Of a stretch of DNA of 14,980 nucleotides, positions 8,236 to 14,892 are shown one piece after another. This stretch comes from an uncultured Blautia sp. (GTDB lineage Bacteria > Bacillota > Clostridia > Lachnospirales > Lachnospiraceae): positions 1-14,980 of the forward strand of contig NZ_CAKROJ010000050.1 in assembly GCF_934372025.1 (NCBI RefSeq), given 5' to 3'. The notes under the pieces are model-generated. The model was not told the DNA's origin, searched no databases, and was given only the letters and a program-made list of their open reading frames with translations. Numbering within the stretch: position 1 is the stretch's first letter; each line of letters starts with the position of its first letter. A program made the position numbers and the translations under genes.

Positions 8236-10106
8236 GAACTATGGGAGAGAACATGAAATATTCAAAAAGTAATACTGTAAGAAAAAAGAAAATTTTCAGC
8301 CGGACATGTGCAGAATGGAAGAATATGAAGTTCTGGAGTGGAAATGACCTCTGCAGACTGGACTGGATTCTGAGTATTCTGATTCTTGCAGGGCTGTTTG
8401 TGACTTGTGTATATGGTGATATCCGGCTGACGGGAAACCGTTCGTTTCTGATGTACCATCATTTTACAGACTTCTATGAAGCCAGCTATAAACAGTCAGG
8501 CGGCTACTGGGCGAATTATCTGCCGAGTACATTTATTGCATATGCGATCTGGAATCTGCCGCTTTATCTGGCAGGACATGCGCCGGAAGCGATTCTTACC
8601 AACAGCTTTATAAACAATATGTGGTATAAGCTTCTGCCGGTGATCTTATATTTTATTACTGCACAGCTGATGTACAAAATCGGCAGAAAAATGGGATTCG
8701 GGGAGAAAAAATCTCTCCTCTGTAAATTTGCTTTTTTTGTATTTCCGATGGGAGTATTCAGCCAGTTTATTTTCAGCCAGTATGATATTTTTACCGTATT
8801 TTTTATGGTACTTGGTGTCTACCTGTTTTTCAGCGGTAAAATGTGGCAATTTGCACTTGCGTTTGGTATGGCGGCAACATTTAAATATCAGGCAGTACTT
8901 TATTTTGCAGCATTACTTCTCCTGAAAGAAAAGAAAATCAGAAATCTGGTGCGTTATGCGGTGATCATGTTTATTCCAATGGCAGTAGAGATCCTGCCAA
9001 ACTGGAATTCCCCTGCGTTCCAGAGATGTGTGTTTGGATTCGGAGCACTGGAATCTGTGCAGAAATCTTTTACAATCGGATTTTTCAGCGGAATCAATCT
9101 GATGGCTGCAGTTGCTGCATTTGTTCTGGTGTGGGCATATCAGAAAAAAACAACAGAAGATGAGGCACTGGCTTCCTGGGCAGTTTTTTTCGGCGTCGCA
9201 GTAAGCTTTGCCCTGTTTGGATTTTCCGGTTGGAATCCGCAGTGGATCCTTCTGATGGTGCCGTTCCTTGTCCTGAATATTTTTATAAATGAAAACGGCA
9301 ATCTGATGCTGATGCTGACAAGTATATTTATGCTTGGGCTGTATATATTCTGCAGTCAGAGTATGATCAATGAAAGCGTAGTAAATGGCGGATTTCTGAA
9401 ATATCTGATAGGAGACCGTTCCTTTGCAGTGCGTATGTGGGATGTGTACAGATTCCATGATCAGGAGCTGCTCTGTACCGCAATGTGGGTGGTACTTCTT
9501 TTGTATACTGTGTTTGGACATCCGCGTTATCATAAGAAAAAAGGGAACGTGATTTCGAAAGGTCTGGTATGGCAGATCCGGGCAGCGTTTTTATTTGGAG
9601 TTGCAGCGTTTGTCCTTCCGTTATCTGTCTGTGTGGCGGGTGTTTTTCAGGGAAAAATTGTTTTTACAGACAATAGCCGTCAGAATATGGAAATGGAAAA
9701 TGTAGTCATGCTTGAGGAAAATCAGCCAGTTGTACAGGAAATCACTTCAGATGGAAGTACACTGTCAGATATCCGGATTCGTGTGTATGCACAATCTGGA
9801 ACAGAACTTTACAGCCTGAAGATCGTACTCAGAGACAAAGAAACCCGAGAGGTACTTTATGAGCGGGAGACAGACACTTATGGCCTGAAAGAAAATACAG
9901 CGTTATATTCATTCCTGAAGCATTCCGTTCCGGTAGAAAAGGGAAAAACATATCAGCTGGAACTCAGCAGTGATGCACCGGAAGGCGCAGGCATCGGTCT
10001 GTATTGTGTGGCGTCCAAAAAGGCATCTGAGCTGCTTGTAAGTCCGCAGACAGAGAAAAATCTCCCGAAAAGAAGCCTGCAGATGCGTGTAACAGGAGTA
10101 GAATAG
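8232..10106 (+). CDS. Large polytopic membrane protein, probable GT-C glycosyltransferase
   Basis: Up to 624 aa. The first helix is at about 45-62, followed by an extracytoplasmic loop HHFTDFYEAS (76-85) whose acidic residues suit the catalytic loop of GT-C enzymes. About 9-11 more helices follow; FSQYDIFTVFF (181-191), FKYQ (217-220) and GWNPQW (333-338) resemble motifs of PIG-M/GT87-like transferases. A late helix near 448-470 leads to a C-terminal, probably extracytoplasmic, beta-rich domain of about 150 residues. It would take a sugar from the lipid-phosphate donor made by the preceding GT2 and add it to surface glycan. The farthest start, ATG 8232, has GAAGG only one base away. ATG 8253, with GGGAG at 8243-8247 and N-terminus MKYSKSNTV, has a better-spaced ribosome site and may be the true start. 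Last gene of the operon. GT-C identity is inferred; polymerase or other membrane roles remain possible. Confidence 0.72.
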   Translation: MRTMGENMKYSKSNTVRKKKIFSRTCAEWKNMKFWSGNDLCRLDWILSILILAGLFVTCVYGDIRLTGNRSFLMYHHFTDFYEASYKQSGGYWANYLPSTFIAYAIWNLPLYLAGHAPEAILTNSFINNMWYKLLPVILYFITAQLMYKIGRKMGFGEKKSLLCKFAFFVFPMGVFSQFIFSQYDIFTVFFMVLGVYLFFSGKMWQFALAFGMAATFKYQAVLYFAALLLLKEKKIRNLVRYAVIMFIPMAVEILPNWNSPAFQRCVFGFGALESVQKSFTIGFFSGINLMAAVAAFVLVWAYQKKTTEDEALASWAVFFGVAVSFALFGFSGWNPQWILLMVPFLVLNIFINENGNLMLMLTSIFMLGLYIFCSQSMINESVVNGGFLKYLIGDRSFAVRMWDVYRFHDQELLCTAMWVVLLLYTVFGHPRYHKKKGNVISKGLVWQIRAAFLFGVAAFVLPLSVCVAGVFQGKIVFTDNSRQNMEMENVVMLEENQPVVQEITSDGSTLSDIRIRVYAQSGTELYSLKIVLRDKETREVLYERETDTYGLKENTALYSFLKHSVPVEKGKTYQLELSSDAPEGAGIGLYCVASKKASELLVSPQTEKNLPKRSLQMRVTGVE

Positions 10107-10134
10107 GTAAGGATTGCGGAAATAGTAAGCTGTT

Positions 10135-10180
10135 CACAAAACTTTCGTCAGAATTTTGATAAAATTTTTGTAAAGTTGTG
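10135..10180 (+). other. Imperfect AT-rich inverted repeat after the polysaccharide operon
   Basis: CACAAAACTTT (10135-10145) can pair with AAAGTTGTG (10172-10180) as 9 bp with a two-base bulge. Nested inside is AATTTT-GAT-AAAATT (10152-10166), followed by TTTG. This is the only candidate for a transcription stop between the operon and hpf. It is weak, with no GC-rich stem, so read-through into hpf is likely. It could also be an AT-rich upstream element for the promoter at 10199. Confidence 0.3.
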
Positions 10181-10198
10181 TTAAAATTCGGAAGAGTG

Positions 10199-10207
10199 TG
10201 TTATAAT
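10199..10207 (+). promoter_or_regulatory. Extended -10 promoter of hpf
   Basis: TGTTATAAT is a TGn extended -10 element with a perfect TATAAT at 10202-10207. No good -35 hexamer lies 16-18 bases upstream (17 bases gives TGTTAA; TTGTGT is 20 bases away), consistent with an extended -10 type. The expected start of transcription is about 10213-10215, giving a leader of about 74 bases. The region just upstream is very AT-rich. Confidence 0.65.
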
Positions 10208-10213
10208 GGTTGC

Positions 10214-10275
10214 ATAAACAGCAAACAATATTAACACTGTTGTTTATAGAAATATCATCCAAAATAAACAGCAAA
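10214..10275 (+). repeat. hpf leader: 12-base direct repeat around a shared complementary arm
   Basis: ATAAACAGCAAA occurs twice, at 10214-10225 and 10264-10275. Between them, TGTTGTTTAT (10238-10247) is complementary to the first ten bases of each copy (9 Watson-Crick pairs plus one G-U). The arm can therefore pair upstream (loop of 14 bases) or downstream (loop of 16 bases), but not with both at once. The downstream copy abuts the AAAGGGG ribosome site at 10273-10279. The predicted transcription start lies at the left copy. The repeat and complementarity are seen directly; a switching role is inference. Confidence 0.6.
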
Positions 10276-10287
10276 GGGGATGGGACT

Positions 10288-10815
<528 letters not shown>

Positions 10816-10825
10816 GTTCAAGTCA

Positions 10826-10847
10826 GAAGTGCATGTTGGAGCACTTC
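10826..10847 (+). other. Stem-loop 11 bases after hpf
   Basis: GAAGTGC (10826-10832) pairs perfectly with GCACTTC (10841-10847) around an 8-base loop. The following GTAAAC is not a U-tract, so it is not a canonical intrinsic terminator; it may protect the 3' end of the hpf mRNA. Confidence 0.45.
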
Positions 10848-10873
10848 GTAAACATTAGATAGAACGTAAATGT

Positions 10874-10903
10874 AGTCCCATCTCTCTTAGGAGGGATGGG
10901 ACT
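10874..10903 (+). other. Strong 13-bp hairpin in the hpf to acetyltransferase spacer
   Basis: AGTCCCATCTCTC pairs with GAGGGATGGGACT around the tetraloop TTAG: twelve Watson-Crick pairs and one U-G. It is preceded by a possible 5-bp stem ACATT/AATGT (10852-10856 with 10869-10873) and followed by TGTTGGTG, too poor in T for a standard terminator. A smaller stem, GCTGT/ACAGC, lies at 10917-10931. It may be a weak terminator after hpf, an mRNA processing site or a leader element of the next gene. No known riboswitch or T-box sequence is recognised. Confidence 0.5.
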
Positions 10904-10951
10904 TGTTGGTGAAAAGGCTGTTGTGGACAGCAGCGAAAAGGGAAAGGAATC

Positions 10952-12163
10952 ATGAATAACAAGAAAAACCTGAAAATGAAACCCGTAGGCAGCGAATACA
11001 TGGAACAGTATAATGCTCTTCTCCGCTATGTGTTCCAGGTGACGGAACAGGAACTGAGTTCCATTGGATGGCAGGAGAGAGAAATTATCCGTGCCAAATT
11101 TCCAACCATGGAAAAGGCAGATGTTATTGGATGGTTTGATAATGATACTCTGGTTTCGCAGGTTGCAGTTTATCCGATGCATGCAAGAATTTTTGGACAG
11201 ACTTATGCGATGGGAGGGCTTACAGGTGTTGGCACCTATCCGGAATATTCCAATATGGGGCTGATGCACAAGCTTCTGGAGCAGGCTCTCAAGAACATGA
11301 AGGAACGTGGACAGGATATCTGTTATCTTTATCCATATTCTATCCCGTATTACAGACGTAAGGGATGGGAGATCATTTCGGATAAGATTTCCTATGAGAT
11401 CAAAGATTATCAGCTTCCCAAAAATCATCAGGTGCCGGGAGATGTCCGCCGTGTTGATACGGAGGGCGAAGAACTGAAAGAAACCTACCGGCGTTATGCA
11501 ATGAGAACACATGGTGCGATACTTCGTGATGATCTGGCGTGGAATGAGTACTGGCTGTGGGATTCTGATGATATCATGGCAGCAGTGTACTATAATGAGA
11601 AAAATGAACCGGATGGTTATGTGATCTACTGGATCGCGAAGGAAGTTTTTCACATTAAGGATATGATCTTCAATAATGAAGAGGCAAGAACAGGATTGTG
11701 GAACTTCGTTGCGGCACATTTTTCCATGATCAATCAGGTTGAGGGTGATACATATACAGATGAGCCGCTGGCATTTCTTCTTGAAGATGCAAGTATCAAA
11801 GAAATTATCTCGCCATATTATATGGGAAGGATCGTTGATTTTGTCTCTTTTATTGAGAAGTATCCGTTTAAGCCGAGTGTGCTTGACCGTGAATGGAAAT
11901 TCCGTCTGGTCGATCCGATCATGGAATGCAACCAGGGCAATTTCCATCTGACGATTTCGCGGGATGGACATGGAGAGGTCATGCGGATCATGGAATCCTG
12001 TGAGGATACGATCAACATTCAGACAATGACGACGATGCTGATGGGATATAAACGCCCGGAATATCTGGCAAGGATCGGTCGGATCAGGGCATCAGAATGG
12101 ACGATCGATATGCTGGAGGATGCGATCGAGCAGCAGACACCATATATTTCGGATTATTTTTAA
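10952..12163 (+). CDS. Eis-like GNAT acetyltransferase
   Basis: 403 aa, matching the roughly 400-residue Eis family. The N-terminal GNAT domain carries the acetyl-CoA loop region GVGTYPEYSNMGLMHKLL (92-109) and YPYSIPYYRRKGWE (127-140), where Tyr134 aligns by eye with the general-acid tyrosine of mycobacterial Eis. A second GNAT-like domain follows, then a C-terminal SCP2-like domain (DREWKFRLVDPI through MLMGYKRPEYLARIGRI). The protein ends in Phe, as Eis does, where the terminal carboxylate takes part in catalysis. It is cytosolic and likely acetylates amines; the substrate is unknown (aminoglycosides for some relatives, but this should not be assumed). Start ATG 10952 has GGAAAGGA at 10941-10948. 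No convincing private promoter is visible in the 136-base spacer, so it may be transcribed with hpf past the hairpins. Confidence 0.88.
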   Translation: MNNKKNLKMKPVGSEYMEQYNALLRYVFQVTEQELSSIGWQEREIIRAKFPTMEKADVIGWFDNDTLVSQVAVYPMHARIFGQTYAMGGLTGVGTYPEYSNMGLMHKLLEQALKNMKERGQDICYLYPYSIPYYRRKGWEIISDKISYEIKDYQLPKNHQVPGDVRRVDTEGEELKETYRRYAMRTHGAILRDDLAWNEYWLWDSDDIMAAVYYNEKNEPDGYVIYWIAKEVFHIKDMIFNNEEARTGLWNFVAAHFSMINQVEGDTYTDEPLAFLLEDASIKEIISPYYMGRIVDFVSFIEKYPFKPSVLDREWKFRLVDPIMECNQGNFHLTISRDGHGEVMRIMESCEDTINIQTMTTMLMGYKRPEYLARIGRIRASEWTIDMLEDAIEQQTPYISDYF

Positions 12164-12169
12164 GAGGTC

Positions 12170-12198
12170 TTGACATACTGCAAAACACGTGTTATATT
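12170..12198 (+). promoter_or_regulatory. Near-consensus sigma-A promoter of the DnaJ-like gene
   Basis: TTGACA (12170-12175, perfect) and TATATT (12193-12198) are separated by 17 bases. The promoter starts seven bases after the stop codon of the acetyltransferase gene. Expected transcription start is about 12204-12206, giving a leader of roughly 79 bases. No CIRCE element (the HrcA operator) is present. Confidence 0.87.
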
Positions 12199-12222
12199 AC
12201 ATATAGAACAAAGATAAGGACG

Positions 12223-12251
12223 GAGGATGCGGGAATGATGACCGCATCTTC
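12223..12251 (+). promoter_or_regulatory. Leader hairpin, terminator-like, before the DnaJ-like gene
   Basis: GAGGATGCGG (12223-12232) pairs with CCGCATCTTC (12242-12251) as 10 bp including one G-U, with a 9-base loop, and is followed directly by TTTTCT. This has the shape of a modest intrinsic terminator inside a 5' leader, so attenuation is possible. Part of TATAGAA (12202-12208) could also pair with TTCTATA (12254-12260) to close a longer structure. Confidence 0.5.
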
Positions 12252-12261
12252 TTTTCTATAG
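12235..12261 (+). CDS. Possible 8-codon leader peptide upstream of the DnaJ-like gene
   Basis: ATG at 12235 opens the short frame MMTASSFL and stops with TAG at 12259-12261, 22 bases before the DnaJ-like start. GGAGG at 12222-12226 stands 8 bases upstream, a good ribosome site. The frame runs through the right half of the leader hairpin, so a translating ribosome would melt it. The short length makes chance occurrence quite possible, and there is no run of regulatory codons. Confidence 0.25.
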   Translation: MMTASSFL

Positions 12262-12283
12262 GAATATAACCGGAGGTGGCATT

Positions 12284-13342
12284 ATGGCTAAGAGAGATTA
12301 TTATGAAGTCCTTGGAGTCGGAAGAGATGCCGATGCTAAGGCGATTAAGAGAGCATACAGGAAGCTTGCCAAGAAGTATCATCCGGATATGAATCCGGGG
12401 GACAAACAGGCAGAGCAGAAATTTAAAGAGATCACAGAAGCATATAATATTTTAAGTGATGATGAGAAGAAGAAACTGTACGATCAGTATGGTTTTGCAG
12501 CATTTGAGGAAGGTGCCGGCGGCAGTCAGGGCTTCCATGGTCAGGGCGGTTTTGATGGCAGTGGCTTTGGAGGTTTTAACTTCCATCAGGATGGTAACGG
12601 CGGCTATCGGGAATACCATTTCGAAAATGGAAATATGGGTGACATGGGAGATATTTTCGGAGATATTTTTGGAAATATGTTCCACGGTAAGGGCAGCAGC
12701 CAGAATAGTGGTTTTGGAGGTCAGAGCTTCCACAGCCAGAGTGGTTTTGGCGGTGGATTCGGCGGACGAAGTGCTCAGGCGAAGGGCAGTGACCTGCAGT
12801 CAGAAGTAAGTATCAGTTTTGAGGATGCCGCATTTGGCTGTGACAAAATGATCCGCCTTTCCGATGCATCCGGAAATGGATCACAGACACTGCAGGTACA
12901 TGTGCCGGCAGGTATTGAAGATGGCAAGAGCATCCGTCTGAAAGGCAAAGGACATCCGGGATTCAACGGTGGTCCGGCAGGAGATCTTCTTCTGAAAGTC
13001 CATGTAGCATCGAAAAATGGTTTTGAGCGTAAGGGCATGGATGTTTACACGACAACAGAGATTCCGTTTACGACTGCAGTATTTGGCGGTGAAGCCAGAG
13101 TTTCCACACTGTATGGTGATGTCATCTGTCGTATACCGGAGGGGGCTCAGACAGGAAGAAAGATACGTCTGAAAGGAAAGGGGATTGTCTCGATGAAGAA
13201 TCCGTCCGTGCATGGTGATCAGTACGTGACAATTCGGATTCAGGTACCGCAGAATCTCAGCCCCGAGGCAAAAGAAAAGTTAAGAGAGTTTCAGCAGGTC
13301 TGTAAAAATGACGAGCGGAAAAGAAGAGGAAGCGTAGCGTAA
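12284..13342 (+). CDS. Type II DnaJ / CbpA-like co-chaperone without zinc finger
   Basis: 352 aa. The J domain at 1-70 has the HPD tripeptide at 33-35 that stimulates DnaK ATPase. A long Gly/Phe-rich region at about 76-165 (repeated GFGG, GGF and SFHSQSGF segments) is followed at 168-340 by two beta-barrel client-binding domains (SEVSISFEDAAFG, then LKGKGHPG and LKGKG). The four CxxCxGxG zinc-binding repeats of classical DnaJ are absent, so this is a CbpA/DnaJB1-like protein, a helper to DnaK rather than the dnaJ of the hrcA-grpE-dnaK operon. Start ATG 12284 follows a strong GGAGGTGG at 12272-12279. It has its own near-consensus promoter and a terminator overlapping its stop codon, so it is a monocistronic unit. 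The lack of CIRCE suggests it is outside HrcA control. Confidence 0.95.
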   Translation: MAKRDYYEVLGVGRDADAKAIKRAYRKLAKKYHPDMNPGDKQAEQKFKEITEAYNILSDDEKKKLYDQYGFAAFEEGAGGSQGFHGQGGFDGSGFGGFNFHQDGNGGYREYHFENGNMGDMGDIFGDIFGNMFHGKGSSQNSGFGGQSFHSQSGFGGGFGGRSAQAKGSDLQSEVSISFEDAAFGCDKMIRLSDASGNGSQTLQVHVPAGIEDGKSIRLKGKGHPGFNGGPAGDLLLKVHVASKNGFERKGMDVYTTTEIPFTTAVFGGEARVSTLYGDVICRIPEGAQTGRKIRLKGKGIVSMKNPSVHGDQYVTIRIQVPQNLSPEAKEKLREFQQVCKNDERKRRGSVA

Positions 13343-13360
13343 AGCCGCTTCCTTTTTTTT
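13328..13360 (+). terminator. Intrinsic terminator of the DnaJ-like gene
   Basis: GGAAGCG (13328-13334) pairs with CGCTTCC (13346-13352), followed by eight T (13353-13360). The stem can extend by A-T/G-U pairs into the A-rich upstream side. The left arm lies within the last codons, and the stop codon is in the loop. Confidence 0.92.
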
Positions 13361-13422
13361 CAAGTATTTATAAAACAACTATGAAATTTTTGTAAAACCT
13401 TACATTTTCGGCATTTTGTGGA

Positions 13423-13451
13423 TTGATTATTTGGAAAGATAGGGATATTAT
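13423..13451 (+). promoter_or_regulatory. Promoter of the PAP2-CDP-alcohol transferase gene
   Basis: TTGATT (13423-13428) and TATTAT (13446-13451) are separated by 17 bases. Expected start about 13458, leader about 95 bases. A second TATAAT at 13478-13483 lacks a -35 partner and is less likely. The preceding gene ends in a strong terminator, so a promoter is required here. Confidence 0.62.
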
Positions 13452-13482
13452 AGGCTACAGAAAATCGAAAGTCCGAATATAA

Positions 13483-13522
13483 TCTATATTGACCCAGGTT
13501 GCTGTGAAGAGCAACAGATAGA
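13483..13522 (+). other. Two-tier stem-loop in the 5' leader
   Basis: GTTGCT (13498-13503) pairs with AGCAAC (13510-13515) around a 6-base loop. TCTAT (13483-13487) can pair with ATAGA (13518-13522) outside it, leaving an asymmetric internal loop. The structure ends about 20 bases before the AAAGGTGAT ribosome site at 13542-13550. I recognise no riboswitch consensus in it. Confidence 0.4.
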
Positions 13523-13553
13523 CCGCAGCCGGAAAGGACAGAAAGGTGATATT

Positions 13554-14795
13554 TTGAATTATCTGAAGCAGTCAAAGCATTTATGGATCATACCTGCATA
13601 TGGGATTTTTTATATGGCAGCTTTCATGTTAATGGAACAGAGTGATGTGAAAATACATATTATTCATTCATTAGCAGATGACAGGATCCCGTTTTGCCCG
13701 TATTTTATAATTCCGTATGTACTCTGGTACTTTTTCCTGATCGGTACGGTGATTTACTTTGCAGTATCCTGTCCGAGTAAAAAAGAATATTATCAGTATC
13801 TGGGAACGCTTGGAGTCGGCATGACGTTGTTTCTGCTGATTTCCTATGTGTATCCGAACGGACAGCATCTGAGACCAGATCTGAGCGATGCCGGCAATGG
13901 CATATTTATCAGTGTGATCCGCTTTTTATATAAGATCGATACGCCGACAAATATTTTCCCAAGTATGCATGTGTTCAATGCAACAGCAAGCTGTATAGCA
14001 CTGTATCAGAATGAACGCTGCAGAAAAAATAAAGTCTTTACGGTCGGTCAGATCGTACTTACTGTATCCATCGTATTGTCTACGATGTTCCTTAAGCAGC
14101 ACAGTGTGGCAGATGTCATGACAGCATTGATTCTGAATATTCTCTGTTACCAGCTGTTTTACAGGGTGATCCCTGCAAGACAGAAGAGATTGTCAGAAGT
14201 GTTCACACGCAGAGAAATCTGTACGCTTCCGAATTTACTGAGCACAGTTCGTCTGTGTCTGGCTATTGCGTTTTTTGGAACTTTTGAGAGATATGGCGTC
14301 GGAGAATACAGGAGAGTACTTGTTCTGCTCATCATTGCAGCAGCACTCACAGATATTCTGGATGGAAGGATTGCAAGATCGTTTGACAGTGTCAGTCGTG
14401 TAGGACGTATTCTGGATCCTGTAGCGGATAAGGCCATGCAGGGTGCGATGATCGCATATCTGATTCCAAGATATCCGCTGGCAAAGCTTGTTCTGATTTT
14501 GTTTGTAGTCAAAGAATGTCATACGGCATTTATAGCCTGGAAGGTACTGATGGAGACCAGAGAAACGGTAGAAGCTCAGTGGCATGGCAAACTGAATACG
14601 GCAGTAACCTATGCGGTGGTGCTGATTTTGCTTGTGGGACCAAGACTTCTGTATGCGACTTCAAATGTGCTGATCGGTGCATGTGCAGTGTGTATGGCAA
14701 TGTCATTTTGTATGTATGTATTTGAATTTCGACAGATACTGGAGCGTCAGAACAGCAGATATCGAAGAAAGATGCAGGGTGGCTTCAGTCGATAA
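13554..14795 (+). CDS. PAP2-family phosphatase fused to CDP-alcohol phosphatidyltransferase, TTG start
   Basis: 413 aa polytopic membrane protein with two enzyme modules. Residues about 1-205 form a PAP2/AUR1-like domain: HLRP (105-108), FPSMH (135-139, the PSGH motif with the nucleophile-side His139) and STMFLKQHSVAD (176-187), supplying His183 and Asp187; the usual SR is ST. Residues about 220-400 form a CDP-alcohol phosphatidyltransferase with LPNLLSTVR and the complete D-x2-DG-x2-AR-x8-G-x3-D-x3-D signature at Asp267, Asp270-Gly271, Ala274-Arg275, Gly284, Asp288 and Asp292. The transferase makes a phospholipid from CDP-diacylglycerol and an alcohol. If the alcohol is glycerol-3-phosphate, the phosphatase could convert the product to phosphatidylglycerol in the same polypeptide (inference; inositol-phosphate and other headgroups are possible). 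Start TTG 13554 is set by AAAGGTGAT at 13542-13550; no ATG lies nearby in frame. It is monocistronic, between two terminators. Confidence 0.92.
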   Translation: MNYLKQSKHLWIIPAYGIFYMAAFMLMEQSDVKIHIIHSLADDRIPFCPYFIIPYVLWYFFLIGTVIYFAVSCPSKKEYYQYLGTLGVGMTLFLLISYVYPNGQHLRPDLSDAGNGIFISVIRFLYKIDTPTNIFPSMHVFNATASCIALYQNERCRKNKVFTVGQIVLTVSIVLSTMFLKQHSVADVMTALILNILCYQLFYRVIPARQKRLSEVFTRREICTLPNLLSTVRLCLAIAFFGTFERYGVGEYRRVLVLLIIAAALTDILDGRIARSFDSVSRVGRILDPVADKAMQGAMIAYLIPRYPLAKLVLILFVVKECHTAFIAWKVLMETRETVEAQWHGKLNTAVTYAVVLILLVGPRLLYATSNVLIGACAVCMAMSFCMYVFEFRQILERQNSRYRRKMQGGFSR

Positions 14796-14828
14796 TGACT
14801 GGCAGAGTCAGATTAAAAATAAGAGTTC

Positions 14829-14877
14829 AAAACAGGAAAGTGTTTCCCGACAGAGGAGATCACCTTCCTGTTTTTTT
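14829..14877. terminator. Intrinsic terminator, probably bidirectional
   Basis: AAAACAGGAA (14829-14838) pairs with TTCCTGTTTT (14865-14874). After one A/C mismatch, GTG (14840-14842) pairs with CAC (14861-14863). Seven T follow on the + strand (14871-14877). On the minus strand the stem is followed by TTTTG, so it could also end the convergent gene at the right edge. Confidence 0.87.
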
Positions 14878-14892
14878 CTTTACTTTGCAGAA

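Noticed and set aside
10210..10287. Longer N-terminus for HPF starting at ATG 10210
   Set aside because: It would begin upstream of the predicted transcription start and add 26 residues unlike any HPF; ATG 10288 has a clear ribosome site.
10107..10287. Possible raiA RNA motif upstream of hpf (raiA)
   Set aside because: That structured RNA is about 200 nt and GC-rich in parts. The leader here is about 74 bases after the promoter and AT-rich, with no matching conserved segments that I recognise.
10816..10951. T-box or known riboswitch in the structured spacer
   Set aside because: No T-box sequence (GGGTGG-type antiterminator) or other aptamer consensus is present, and the hairpins lack the expected terminator T-run.
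10823..11971. Minus-strand open frame of 382 codons opposite the acetyltransferase gene
   Set aside because: It is a shadow of the Eis-like gene; the translation resembles no family and it starts inside the sense gene without a ribosome site.
13478..13483. Perfect TATAAT as an alternative promoter of the PAP2-fusion gene
   Set aside because: There is no -35-like hexamer 16-18 bases upstream and no TGn extension; the TTGATT/TATTAT pair with 17-base spacing is better.
13452..13553. Riboswitch in the leader of the PAP2-fusion gene
   Set aside because: A two-tier stem-loop exists, but I found no cyclic-di-GMP, preQ1, fluoride or other aptamer consensus in it.
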